NCBI RefSeq assembly: GCF_023228165.1 | Contig: NZ_JALOBS010000015.1 | Location: 57,989 to 121,988 of the forward strand | DNA length: 64,000 bases | Origin: Methylomonas sp. | Lineage (GTDB): Bacteria > Pseudomonadota > Gammaproteobacteria > Methylococcales > Methylomonadaceae | Direction: 5' to 3' | Shown here: positions 8,557 to 16,983 of the stretch, piece by piece | Layout: every line of letters starts with the position of its first letter | How positions within the stretch are numbered: position 1 is the first letter of the stretch | Translations under genes and position numbers: made by a program | Notes under the pieces: generated by a model | The model's database searches: none | Told to the model about the DNA's origin: nothing | Seen by the model: the letters and a program-made list of their open reading frames with translations, nothing else

Positions 8557-8933
8557 CAAACGCTTATGGCAGCATTTAGTCATTTTATCCGACTCTTAAT
8601 TTGAGGTAACAAAGTGGTAGTCGATGGTGCTGGTGATCTATATATTTATCTGAAAGGCCGTTCCAACGGTGTTGTTCCAGCGGGTGATCTCATAGAAAAG
8701 TAGTAATGACAGCCTCCTGGCGTGTTATTGAAATTAGGCTGGCGATTGTACTTATGAACAGCACTGACAACTCGCGTCAGGATTGCTATTTATGTCGAGG
8801 AAGTCTTTCGCACTTCAAATTTCGGCATTAGCGTATGGAAGTGCCGGGGTAGTTGGCAAAGGTTATGACGGCATGGACGTATTCACAGCGTTGTTTGGCA
8901 GCGAATTTTGACTAGCAAAGGGTGTAATTAATC
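8557..8933. other. Intergenic stretch with two short open frames, possibly gene remnants
   Basis: Positions 8614-8703 (GTG start, GAGGT 6 bases upstream, 29 codons) read DLYIYLKGRSNGVVPAGD, like the last helix of small c-type cytochromes of alcohol/methanol oxidation systems, but there is no haem motif. Positions 8792-8911 (ATG, 39 codons) encode an unrecognised peptide ending in DVFTALFGSEF without a clear ribosome-binding site. Both could be debris of deleted genes. I do not claim either as functional. Confidence 0.3.
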
Positions 8934-10088
8934 ATGAGCGATAAGAAAAAACCCGATTGGGATCCGAGATCAGAAGAGTTCCTGCGTGACCAGCGTATGG
9001 CCTATGATCAAATGCGTGAACGTTGCCCCGTTGCGCATAGCGAGCTCATGGGGTGGTCGCTGTTCCGGCATGAGGATGTTACTCGCGTGCTGCATGATCA
9101 TGAAACGTTCAGCAACGCGGTATCCGAACACCTCTCCGTACCCAACGGGATGGATCCTCCTGAGCACACTATATATCGCCGTCTGATTGAGCCTTATTTT
9201 GCCCCAGAACGTATGGACGCCTTTGAACCCCTGTGTCGGGAGATTGCCCTGACTTTGGTGCGGAGCGCTCTTGCCGGCGGCGAGGTAGAACTGATTAACG
9301 ATTTTGCCCAGCCTTTCGCGGTAGGTGTTCAATGCGCCTTTCTCGGCTGGCCGGCTGCTTTGCACGAACCGTTGATTCGCTGGATTATTAACCAGCACCA
9401 GGCGACCATCGCGCAGAATAGGCAGGCACTTGCAGAACTCGCGCGCGAGTTCGAAGATTTCATTGACGCCGTGCTGGAATCCTGCCTCCAGACCGGGGCA
9501 AAGTCTGACGTCACTGTCACCTCCGCCCTGATGCAGGAAACAGTGGGTGGGCAGCCGTTAAGGCGCGAAGAAATTGCCAGCATTCTGCGGAACTGGACTG
9601 TCGGAGAGATTGGTACTATGTCCGCTGCCGTTGGCATACTTGTCCACTATCTTGCATTGCATACTGAGCTGCAGATGCAAGTACGCGCTGAGCCAGGTAT
9701 TTTGCCCGCCGCAATCGACGAAATTCTTCGAATTCACGCGCCTTTGGTCGCAAATCGGCGCATTACAACTCGCCCCGTGAAAATTGGCGGTCGAGAGTTG
9801 GAAGCCGGCGAGCGAATCTCTCTTAACTGGATGGCTGCAAACCGAGACGGACGTGTTTTTGAAGAGCCGGAGACTTTTCGTCTGGACCGTGATCCCAGCA
9901 AGAATCTTCTCTATGGTGCCGGGATCCACGTTTGTCCCGGGGCACCGTTGGCTCGCATGGAGTTACGATTGCTAACGGAGGAGCTGCTGAAACATACTAC
10001 CTCGATCGAGTTGGTGCAGGATAAGTCACCGACTAACAGCAGCTATCCTGCAAGCGGATTTTCCACATTGCCCTTGAAAATCCAATAA
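8934..10088 (+). CDS. Cytochrome P450 in the nitric-oxide cluster
   Basis: A soluble bacterial P450 of 384 residues. The haem-binding loop is YGAGIHVCPGAP with thiolate Cys334, and the K-helix ExxR is present (EILR). The I-helix reads VGEIGTM (residues 223-229): aligned to the usual AGxET, the acid and threonine positions carry Ile and Gly, so the normal O2-activating pair is missing or shifted. That, and its place between NO-detoxification genes, leaves open NO reduction or another atypical chemistry. Substrate unknown. The downstream flavin reductase (10219) is a candidate electron donor. Confidence 0.88.
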   Translation: MSDKKKPDWDPRSEEFLRDQRMAYDQMRERCPVAHSELMGWSLFRHEDVTRVLHDHETFSNAVSEHLSVPNGMDPPEHTIYRRLIEPYFAPERMDAFEPLCREIALTLVRSALAGGEVELINDFAQPFAVGVQCAFLGWPAALHEPLIRWIINQHQATIAQNRQALAELAREFEDFIDAVLESCLQTGAKSDVTVTSALMQETVGGQPLRREEIASILRNWTVGEIGTMSAAVGILVHYLALHTELQMQVRAEPGILPAAIDEILRIHAPLVANRRITTRPVKIGGRELEAGERISLNWMAANRDGRVFEEPETFRLDRDPSKNLLYGAGIHVCPGAPLARMELRLLTEELLKHTTSIELVQDKSPTNSSYPASGFSTLPLKIQ

Positions 10089-10218
10089 CCGCTATGCTTG
10101 AAGCGATTGTGCGGAGTTAAACTGAATATGTAATTGAGCAGCACCGCGGCGGCAAAGGTAGGCTTTCGACCGCTGCGTTGCGTGTACCTATTTTCAACAA
10201 AAGTAAGGGGAGTTCGCC

Positions 10219-10941
10219 ATGTCCAAATACACCGTTAAACTGAAATTTAACCGCGAAATTGCTGAAGGAACCATGGCGTTTCATTTTGAAAAGCCTGCGG
10301 ATTTAAGCTTCAAAGCAGGTCAATTCGGCAACCTGACGCTGATAAACCCCGCTGAAACGGATGCCGAAGGCAATACGCGAGCGTTTTCGTTTGCCAGCGC
10401 CCCTTACGAAGACGAGCTTATTTTTGCCGCGCGTATGCGCGATACGGCGTTCAAGCGGGTATTAAAAACCATGCAGCCCGGCACCGAGGTGACGCTGGAT
10501 GGGCCTTATGGCTCGTTTACCTTACACAATAAAGCCAGTACTCCGGCTGTTTTTTTGACCGGCGGTATAGGCGTCACGCCGGTTAGAAGCATTCTGTTAC
10601 AAGCCATTCATGATCAGGTGCCGCACCGAATCCTGGTTTTTTATGCTAATCGAAGACCGGAAGATGCGGCCTTTCTGGACGATTTGTCCGCAACACACGC
10701 CACCAACCCAAACTACACCTTTGTCGGCACCATGGCCGAGATGGAAAAGTCCAGTCGCGAGTGGCATGGCGAAACCGGATTTATCAATAAAGCCATGCTG
10801 TTGAAGTTCATCGACGACCTGACGCTACCGATTTTTTACCTAGACGGTCCTGCGCCGATGGTAAAGGCGATGCGTGACATGCTCAGCGAAGCAGGCGTCG
10901 ATGAAGACAACATTCGCACGGAAGAGTTTTCAGGTTACTGA
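10219..10941 (+). CDS. FAD/NAD(P)H-dependent ferredoxin-reductase-like protein
   Basis: A 240-residue flavoprotein with an FAD domain (motif RAFSFASAPY, residues ~54-63) and an NAD(P)-binding domain (GGIGVTPVRS, ~115-124; FYLDGPAPMV near the C-terminus). It has no ferredoxin or globin domain, so it is the stand-alone FNR type. RBS AAGGGGAG lies 7 bases before the ATG. It sits between the P450 gene and the NO reductase stump, and probably supplies electrons to one of the cluster's haem proteins. Confidence 0.85.
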   Translation: MSKYTVKLKFNREIAEGTMAFHFEKPADLSFKAGQFGNLTLINPAETDAEGNTRAFSFASAPYEDELIFAARMRDTAFKRVLKTMQPGTEVTLDGPYGSFTLHNKASTPAVFLTGGIGVTPVRSILLQAIHDQVPHRILVFYANRRPEDAAFLDDLSATHATNPNYTFVGTMAEMEKSSREWHGETGFINKAMLLKFIDDLTLPIFYLDGPAPMVKAMRDMLSEAGVDEDNIRTEEFSGY

Positions 10942-10957
10942 TCGGGGCTGAAACATC

Positions 10958-11245
10958 ATGAAGGTTGCCGCACATCCCATAACTACAGTGGAACCCGCAC
11001 TTTCTCCCTGGTGGCTACGCACGGTATTGATTGTGATGGTGCTGGGCTTTGCCGGACTCATCACCATTACATCGTTGGCCTATCGCAACGCTCCGCCGGT
11101 TCCCACGCAGGTACTTGATGCGCAAGGGGTGCCCTTGTTTAGCAGTGACGACATCAGCGAGGGTCAGGCAATCTTTCTCAAATACGGATTGATGAACAAC
11201 GGCAGTATCTGGGGGCATGGTGCCTACCTGGGGCCGGATTATTAG
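10958..11245 (+). pseudogene. norB: N-terminal stump of quinol-dependent nitric oxide reductase (qNor)
   Basis: Encodes only 95 residues: one transmembrane helix (residues ~20-42) and the start of the periplasmic NorC-like domain, ending in NNGSIWGHGAYLGPDY followed by TAG. That motif is characteristic of NorB/NorZ, which normally continues for ~650 more residues with the haem/iron catalytic helices. The sequence after the stop does not resemble NorB, so the catalytic part was deleted. It lies 16 bases after the reductase gene. Loss of a true NO reductase may be why the cluster now relies on globin and P450. Confidence 0.78.
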
Positions 11246-11283
11246 CTTGTGTTTGATAAATTTAAACGTATGAGGAAAGAGTC

Positions 11284-11607
11284 ATGGCTACACATCACGC
11301 GTCATCCAATGAAGTTGTTGACTTGGCAACTTGGGCACAAGACGTCCCGAATGAAAAATCAAAAGTCATTTTGAAAACAGATGACATGGAACTTGTCCGC
11401 CTGGCTCTCCCTGCGGGTAAAGAATTTGCAGATCACAAAGTTTCAGGACCTATCGTAGTTCAATGCATAAGCGGAAAAATTGAGTTTGTAGCCATGCAGA
11501 CAACACAAGCATTAACACCCGGCCAGCTCGTTTATTTAATGCCGGACGAACCGCATGCCGTGAAAGCTGTGCTGGATTCAGTGGTGTTGCTCACTATCAT
11601 CTTTTAA
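11284..11607 (+). CDS. Small cupin-domain protein
   Basis: A 107-residue single-domain beta-barrel protein. The cupin pattern is seen as LPAGKEFADHKVSGPIVVQ and later LTPGQLVYLMPDEPHAV, with possible metal-ligand histidines in ADH and EPH. RBS GAGGAAAG precedes the ATG. Substrate unknown. It follows the NO reductase stump and is similar in size to the second cupin at 13149, so both may be redox or NO-stress accessory proteins (inference). Confidence 0.75.
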   Translation: MATHHASSNEVVDLATWAQDVPNEKSKVILKTDDMELVRLALPAGKEFADHKVSGPIVVQCISGKIEFVAMQTTQALTPGQLVYLMPDEPHAVKAVLDSVVLLTIIF

Positions 11608-11667
11608 AGCCTAAACCGTTAGCGCCATGCCGGACAAAGCATTCAAACAACGCTGCTGTATACCCTA

Positions 11668-12036
11668 ATGCAACAGCCAGAACATGATCGGCTCAGGATT
11701 AAAAGGGTATACGAACTGCCGGACAAGCAGGACGGCCGGCGCATCCTCGTGGACAGGCTTTGGCCGCGCGGTTTGACCAAGGAAAAGGCCAGCATCGATC
11801 TGTGGTTAAAAGACATTGCGCCTAGTACGGAACTGCGGAAATGGTTTGACCATGATCCTGCCAGGTGGCATGAATTTAAGGCGCGCTATCTGGATGAACT
11901 GAAGGGTAATCAGGCGCAACTTCAGCTGTTAAAGCAAGAACTGGAGAAAGGTGAGGTGACGCTTGTCTATGCAGCAAAGGACGAAGCACATAACCAGGCG
12001 CTGGTGATTCAGGAAAATGACTGGCTTTTCCGTTAG
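11668..12036 (+). CDS. DUF488 family protein
   Basis: A 122-residue cytoplasmic protein with the family's N-terminal RILVDRLWPRGLTKE and central WFDHDPARWHEF motifs; length is normal. Molecular function is not established for the family. It is the first of a small run of plus-strand genes (DUF488, uracil-DNA glycosylase-like, rubredoxin, cupin) that looks like stress or repair cargo next to the NO cluster. Confidence 0.8.
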   Translation: MQQPEHDRLRIKRVYELPDKQDGRRILVDRLWPRGLTKEKASIDLWLKDIAPSTELRKWFDHDPARWHEFKARYLDELKGNQAQLQLLKQELEKGEVTLVYAAKDEAHNQALVIQENDWLFR

Positions 12037-12218
12037 CGAGAGGAAGATCAATGTATCGGTACAGGCGAGAGGTGCAGGGTATTAATCCGAGAGGATGTCG
12101 GCCACTAGCAGTGACCGAACTGTTCAAAGCACTGGCTGCCTATAGTCTGTGCTTTGACTGCCCGCGCGCTTCGCTTCGAGACAATCGGTTGTGCGTCGGT
12201 GATTAGACAAGTCAGCCC

Positions 12219-12800
12219 ATGAATTCATTTGCTTCGTTGCTAGCCGAAGTAGCTGACTGCTCTCTTTGCGCGGCCCAGTTGCCGCATGGTGTGCGGCCCG
12301 TGTTGCAGATGCACCCGCAAGCTCGTGTATTGATTGCCGGCCAGGCACCCGGAAGAAAAGTGCATGAATCCGGAATACCTTTCGATGATGCCAGCGGTGA
12401 GCGTTTGCGTGAGTGGATGGGGGTGACGCGCGAGGTTTTTTACGACGCGCAACAAATCGCCATTTTGCCCATGGGCTTTTGTTTTCCCGGCACGGGTAAA
12501 CACGGCGATCTGCCGCCACGGCCTGAATGCGCGAAGGCATGGCGTGATCAACTTCTAGGGTATCTGCGCTATCTTGAAGTTACGCTGGTTGTTGGGCAGT
12601 ATGCCCAGGCGTATCACATCAACGAAGTGCGCGGGTCACTGACCGAGACGGTTAGCAACTGGCAATCTTATTGGCCCAAGATAATCCCCCTTCCGCATCC
12701 GAGTCCACGGAACAATATTTGGCTGAGCCGCAATCCGTGGTTCGAGCAGGCCTTGCTCCCTATGCTTAAGCGGCGAGTCAGCGAGGCACTTGAAAGATGA
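12219..12800 (+). CDS. Uracil-DNA glycosylase superfamily protein
   Basis: A 193-residue protein of the UDG fold. The first catalytic-motif region reads VLIAGQAPGRKVHESG, the second HPSPRN near residue 163, both typical of the superfamily's phosphate and uracil loops. It has CSLC near the N-terminus but not the full four-cysteine set of iron-sulfur family 4 enzymes, so it belongs to the shorter branch whose base specificity is uncertain. A role in removing deaminated (for example nitrosation-damaged) bases would fit the NO context, but that is inference. Confidence 0.78.
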   Translation: MNSFASLLAEVADCSLCAAQLPHGVRPVLQMHPQARVLIAGQAPGRKVHESGIPFDDASGERLREWMGVTREVFYDAQQIAILPMGFCFPGTGKHGDLPPRPECAKAWRDQLLGYLRYLEVTLVVGQYAQAYHINEVRGSLTETVSNWQSYWPKIIPLPHPSPRNNIWLSRNPWFEQALLPMLKRRVSEALER

Positions 12801-12902
12801 AGGCGATGTTAGGCTTTTTTCTGTTAGGGTTCCAAGGCATGGCCTTGGACAGCAGCAGTATCCAATCTACTTTTATTAACTAATCCATCCAGGAGAATCG
12901 GC

Positions 12903-13073
12903 ATGTCAGATTTTAAAAAATATCAGTGCAGAGAATGCGAACATATCTACGATGAAGCCAAGGGTGACCCCGATAGTGGCCTTGCGCCCGGCACCCTGTG
13001 GGCCGATATACCGAATGACTGGTGCTGCCCGATTTGCGGTGCGCCTAAAGATTTTTTTAAACTGATGGAATAA
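12903..13073 (+). CDS. Rubredoxin
   Basis: A 56-residue electron carrier. The iron site is made by the CRECEHIYDE knuckle (residues ~9-12) and WCCPICGAPKDFF (~42), the two CxxC pairs of rubredoxins. RBS AGGAG lies 7 bases before the ATG. Rubredoxins can feed electrons to flavodiiron NO reductases and oxidases; none is present here, so its partner is unknown. Confidence 0.93.
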   Translation: MSDFKKYQCRECEHIYDEAKGDPDSGLAPGTLWADIPNDWCCPICGAPKDFFKLME

Positions 13074-13148
13074 GGCATTACTTTATGATAATAGGCGTCG
13101 ATAAGATTGAGCGTCTGCCCGTTTGGTAAAATTTGATTGGAAAAAATT

Positions 13149-13496
13149 ATGCAAGCAGAAAGCACACACAAACCGAAAGGAATCAGCGGCGCCGAAATCA
13201 TCAGTGCCGCCGGCTTGGTGAACTACCAGGAAGGCTCAGTTGTGAGTCATGAAATTGTCAAAAAACCAACAGGTACTGTGACTATCTTCGCGTTCGACGA
13301 AGGAGAAGGCCTGAGTGAACATACGGCACCATTCGATGCCCTGGTGCAGGTGCTAGAAGGTGAAGCGGAAGTTAGTATTGCAGGCAAACCGAACCACTTG
13401 CATGGCGGGGATATTATTCTGATACCCGCGCAGCAGTCGCACAGTCTTAAGGCGCTGAAGCAATTTAAGATGATCCTTACCATGATTCGATCCTGA
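13149..13496 (+). CDS. Cupin-domain protein
   Basis: A 115-residue single cupin. Motif 1 is GEGLSEHTAPFDALVQVLEGEAEV and motif 2 GGDIILIPAQQSHSLKA, carrying the conserved metal-ligand His positions. I choose the ATG at 13149 (MQAESTH), with GGA 7 bases upstream, over an upstream TTG. It lies 75 bases after the rubredoxin gene. Function unknown; proteins like this often bind a metal and small ligands. Confidence 0.78.
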   Translation: MQAESTHKPKGISGAEIISAAGLVNYQEGSVVSHEIVKKPTGTVTIFAFDEGEGLSEHTAPFDALVQVLEGEAEVSIAGKPNHLHGGDIILIPAQQSHSLKALKQFKMILTMIRS

Positions 13497-13644
13497 ATCC
13501 GGATCCGCACTGCCCTGAGAGTTGACCATGTATTTCAGTTCGCCTCAGCGACTGGGAGCCAGCGAGCCAGGAAATAAATTTCAAAGGCGACCCATATAGG
13601 TATTTTTTCATTAAGCGTATTTGACTTTAGAATCGGAGGGCGAG

Positions 13645-14868
13645 ATGGCTATCCCAAAAGTGCTGGCGATCGTATTGGCTGGCGGCGAAGGCACTCGCCT
13701 GAACCCGCTTACGGCAGAACGATCAAAACCGGCAGTTCCCTTCGGCGGGCGTTACCGCCTCGTCGATTTTGTGCTCAGCAATCTGGTTAATTCCGAAATC
13801 CACTCAATCTATTTGCTGGTCCAGTATAAATCCCAATCATTGATCGAGCACGTACGTCGAGCATGGTCGGTTTCGAATATCATTGCGGACCACTTTGTGA
13901 CTGTGGTTCCGCCCCAGATGCGCGGCGGCCCGGACTGGTTTCAGGGCACTGCCGACGCCGTCTATCAGAACCTGGGGTTGATAGAACATCACCGCCCCGA
14001 CATAGTGGCGGTCTTCGGCGCCGATCACATCTATCGGATGGATATTAGCCAAATGATTCAGTTTCACCTGGATCACCAGGCCGATATGACGGTGGCAGCC
14101 TTACCCGTGCCCCTAGACCAGGGACACAATTTTGGCATTATCACTCAGGATAATTCTTCACGAATTATTGATTTTCAGGAAAAACCCGCACAACCCAAGC
14201 CTATCCCCGGCGACCCGCAACACTGTCTTTCCTCAATGGGTAACTACCTGTTTAAAACCCAGGTGCTGATTGATGCTTTGGAGGAAGCGCATGCCCGAGG
14301 AGAAAAAGATTTCGGCCATGATGTACTACCCAAGTTGATGCGCACGCACAAGGTCTGTACTTATGATTTCACCTCTAACCAAATACCGGGCGTCAAAGCT
14401 TATGAAGAACCGGCTTATTGGCGCGATGTCGGCAACTTTGAGTCCTATCATGCGGCCCATATGGATCTGCTTGGATTGCAGCCGCGGTTCGATACCTTCA
14501 ATCCCGATTGGCCTATTTATTCGGATCATTATTTCGGACCGGAAGCCAGAATCATTAGCGGTGAAATTCAAAACTGCATTATTGGTGGAGGAGCCGTGAT
14601 CAATGGTGGCAATATTCGTAATTCGGTGATCCGACACGAGGTCATGATAGAACCCGATGTCGATATAGAAGACTGCATCATTATGGATTACTGCGTCATA
14701 AGCCGAGGTTCCCGACTTCGGCGTGCCATCATTGGCCGATACAATCTCATTGAGCCAGACACGGTGATCGGCTATCACCCCGCAGTTGATCGGGAACACT
14801 ATCATATTAGTCCATCAGGAATCGTAGTCGTACCTAAAGGTAGGCGAGGACAAATCCGAGTGTATTGA
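13645..14868 (+). CDS. glgC: Glucose-1-phosphate adenylyltransferase (ADP-glucose pyrophosphorylase)
   Basis: Makes ADP-glucose from ATP and glucose-1-phosphate for glycogen synthesis. The N-terminal nucleotidyltransferase domain has AGGEGTRLNPLT and SKPAVPFGG; the C-terminal left-handed beta-helix has hexapeptide repeats (residues ~305-400). The start at 13645 (MAIPKVL) is preferred because CGGAGGGCG lies just upstream; a TTG 24 bases earlier is less likely. 407 residues is normal. No other glg genes are adjacent. Together with the sucrose operon it shows carbohydrate storage. Confidence 0.92.
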   Translation: MAIPKVLAIVLAGGEGTRLNPLTAERSKPAVPFGGRYRLVDFVLSNLVNSEIHSIYLLVQYKSQSLIEHVRRAWSVSNIIADHFVTVVPPQMRGGPDWFQGTADAVYQNLGLIEHHRPDIVAVFGADHIYRMDISQMIQFHLDHQADMTVAALPVPLDQGHNFGIITQDNSSRIIDFQEKPAQPKPIPGDPQHCLSSMGNYLFKTQVLIDALEEAHARGEKDFGHDVLPKLMRTHKVCTYDFTSNQIPGVKAYEEPAYWRDVGNFESYHAAHMDLLGLQPRFDTFNPDWPIYSDHYFGPEARIISGEIQNCIIGGGAVINGGNIRNSVIRHEVMIEPDVDIEDCIIMDYCVISRGSRLRRAIIGRYNLIEPDTVIGYHPAVDREHYHISPSGIVVVPKGRRGQIRVY

Positions 14869-15283
14869 CTGCCACGCTGAGTCAAGTTGGCTGGAAGGAT
14901 TCAAGCTCCACTTGCGCAATTTTTGCCAAGCATCCTAACCAAACAGCAAACGGCGACACTGATCATAGTCAACACGACCTCTGCGACGCGTATAGTCGCC
15001 ATCAAAAAACCTTGCAGAAAGTCGAGGGCATACGCGTAGTGACTGTCAGTTGCCCGACATTCTGCACCCTAGGCCAAGTAAATAGGGATTAAAATGTGTT
15101 GGACATTCATTAACGTTTGAATATTGAGACAGAACTTTTTTCTATAGCAGTTACAGTTCGGATCATCTGGCTTTAATAGCGGGGCATGGTTGATGAACTC
15201 GGCTTAATATCACGCACAGATAGCCTGATAAAACTAGATCATCAGCAACGGCAAGTATCAGTTGTCCGATGTGTCAAAGCGAT
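14869..15283. other. Intergenic stretch, nothing recognised
   Basis: It lies between the convergent glgC and subtilase-like genes. Short open frames (for example 14868-15092) start inside or against glgC and show no domain. No clear terminator hairpin with a U-run was found. Confidence 0.4.
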
Positions 15284-16816
15284 CTACCTACCTGTGCTAG
15301 ATAGCGGTATTATGTTTGAACCGTCAGGCTTTTTTCGCCGTGCAGTGAATCCAAGCCCTGCCAGTCCGCTCGCGAACAGATAAAAAGCGGCCGGGAGCGG
15401 AACGGGCGCTGCCTGGGCGCCCATATACCAGGCCAGCGAGTAATCCCAAGAGAAGTTGCTGGATTCGGCGGATTTGACCAGTAATTCATAGCTATGGCCC
15501 ATGGTCAGAGTCAACCACAGGTTTTCGGTATTATCTAGTGTGCCGGCTGAGGAGGCCGCAGTGGATTGTGTAGTGACGTCGAACAATTCCAAATCGAGGT
15601 TGTACAAAGTGGTGGTGAGATTACTGTTGTTGGATACGCCTAAATTCCAGACTAATGAAGCGGTAAAATTCAAAGTTTCCGTGGCATCGAATGTATAAGT
15701 GGCGATATTGTTGCTGTTTTGGCGGCCGCCAAAAGCGGCATCGTAGTCGAATCCAGAGGTACCGATTAATCCGCTGCCGCCATCTTCCAGGCTATCCTGT
15801 TCCCCGCCGGCAATGATCTGATAACTATGCAAAATATTCAGTTGTCCGGCACCGAAGCGGTCGTCCAAGCCGTTATCGCTGGCATGTCCGTTTCTTCGGT
15901 AGTCGGTAATATTGGCGGTCGTGGAGCTGTTATCGGTTGCTCTGTCGGCCCCCGCCATCAAGGCGGCTTTGACAGTTTCGGAGCGTTCGGCGTTATAGAC
16001 TGTACCCACACCGGTGATGCCGGTCGACCCGTTGGACAGGGTGGCGGCAGCGTTATGTCCGGTTTCAACCAATAAAGCCGCTGCCGCCGAAACCAGGGGG
16101 GTGGCTGCGCTGGTAGTGGTTTCCGGGGCCACCAGGTCCGGGCGGGTTCTACCGGCCACGTATACCGAGTCGACCGCATCGGAACCCTTGTCTTGATTGC
16201 CGTCGGTGCGGCCCACGGCAATGACGTTGTAAGCGCTGCCGAGCAAGGGGTTATTACTGGTGCCGTTGGCCACGCCGACGACCTGTATAAATTCATTGAG
16301 TTGCACTTGCCGATCGACCAAACGCAGGATGTTGCCGGTGTCAGTAGGAGTGTTACCGGTACCGACCCAACTGTGGTTGGCTATCCGGCTGCCGTTAACA
16401 GGTTGTGCAACAGTACCGTTAGGGTTGTAAAGGCTGCTGATCCAGTCATTAACTTCGTAGCTGGTGATGGTGTCGATACCATGGGCCATGGCGTTGCTGC
16501 CGTAAAAAAGCGCGCCTACTCCGGTGGCGTGGCTGGACGGGGAGGTACTGGCGGTGCCAGGGAAGAGGAAGGTATCGTCCGCAAATTGTGCGTGATTGGG
16601 GTCCGGAGCGTAAATCGGAAAATTGCCATCGGTATTGAGCACGGTCGAGGCTTCTGCCTGGATTACATTTACGCCAGCCCCGCTAGGCGTGCCAGCGCCC
16701 AGCAAACTCTGCAAGTCGCCGTAGCCGATATCGTTTTTGTAATCCGCAAATACTTTCGGCGTCCAACACAGAACCGGAATTATACACAGCCAACGTTTTT
16801 TCATGTTTGTCATCAT
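15284..16816 (-). CDS. Subtilisin-like (S8) exported protein with VPLPAA sorting tail
   Basis: A 510-residue exported protein with a signal peptide (residues ~1-24). The S8-type His box appears as SSHATGVGALFYG and the Ser box as TTSAATPLVSAAAALL; the Asn box may be NHSWVG. The region where the Asp box (VIDTG) should be reads GVNVIQAEAS, so the catalytic aspartate appears replaced. A jelly-roll-like domain follows (~340-465), then VPLPAAFYLFASGLAGLG and RRK, a PEP-CTERM-type tail with an unusual 14-residue extension. It may be a degenerate or atypical protease, processed by an exosortase encoded elsewhere. Confidence 0.78.
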   Translation of the reverse strand: MMTNMKKRWLCIIPVLCWTPKVFADYKNDIGYGDLQSLLGAGTPSGAGVNVIQAEASTVLNTDGNFPIYAPDPNHAQFADDTFLFPGTASTSPSSHATGVGALFYGSNAMAHGIDTITSYEVNDWISSLYNPNGTVAQPVNGSRIANHSWVGTGNTPTDTGNILRLVDRQVQLNEFIQVVGVANGTSNNPLLGSAYNVIAVGRTDGNQDKGSDAVDSVYVAGRTRPDLVAPETTTSAATPLVSAAAALLVETGHNAAATLSNGSTGITGVGTVYNAERSETVKAALMAGADRATDNSSTTANITDYRRNGHASDNGLDDRFGAGQLNILHSYQIIAGGEQDSLEDGGSGLIGTSGFDYDAAFGGRQNSNNIATYTFDATETLNFTASLVWNLGVSNNSNLTTTLYNLDLELFDVTTQSTAASSAGTLDNTENLWLTLTMGHSYELLVKSAESSNFSWDYSLAWYMGAQAAPVPLPAAFYLFASGLAGLGFTARRKKPDGSNIIPLSSTGR

Positions 16817-16983
16817 TACTTCCCTATGTAATTAACCAATAGCCCTGTTGTAACCGGGTGTCCGTCCGGAATGGCCAAGCGTCACCGATGGTTTGGCAAA
16901 AGCATAGTTAAGTTTTTAAAATCCGTGTAAATAAATGACCGGTAAATCGGCTTTTTTACTGTTGCGTGAGTGACCCTCGGCCT

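Noticed and set aside
14865..15092. 75-codon frame after glgC
   Set aside because: Starts inside the glgC stop, no ribosome-binding site, no motif.
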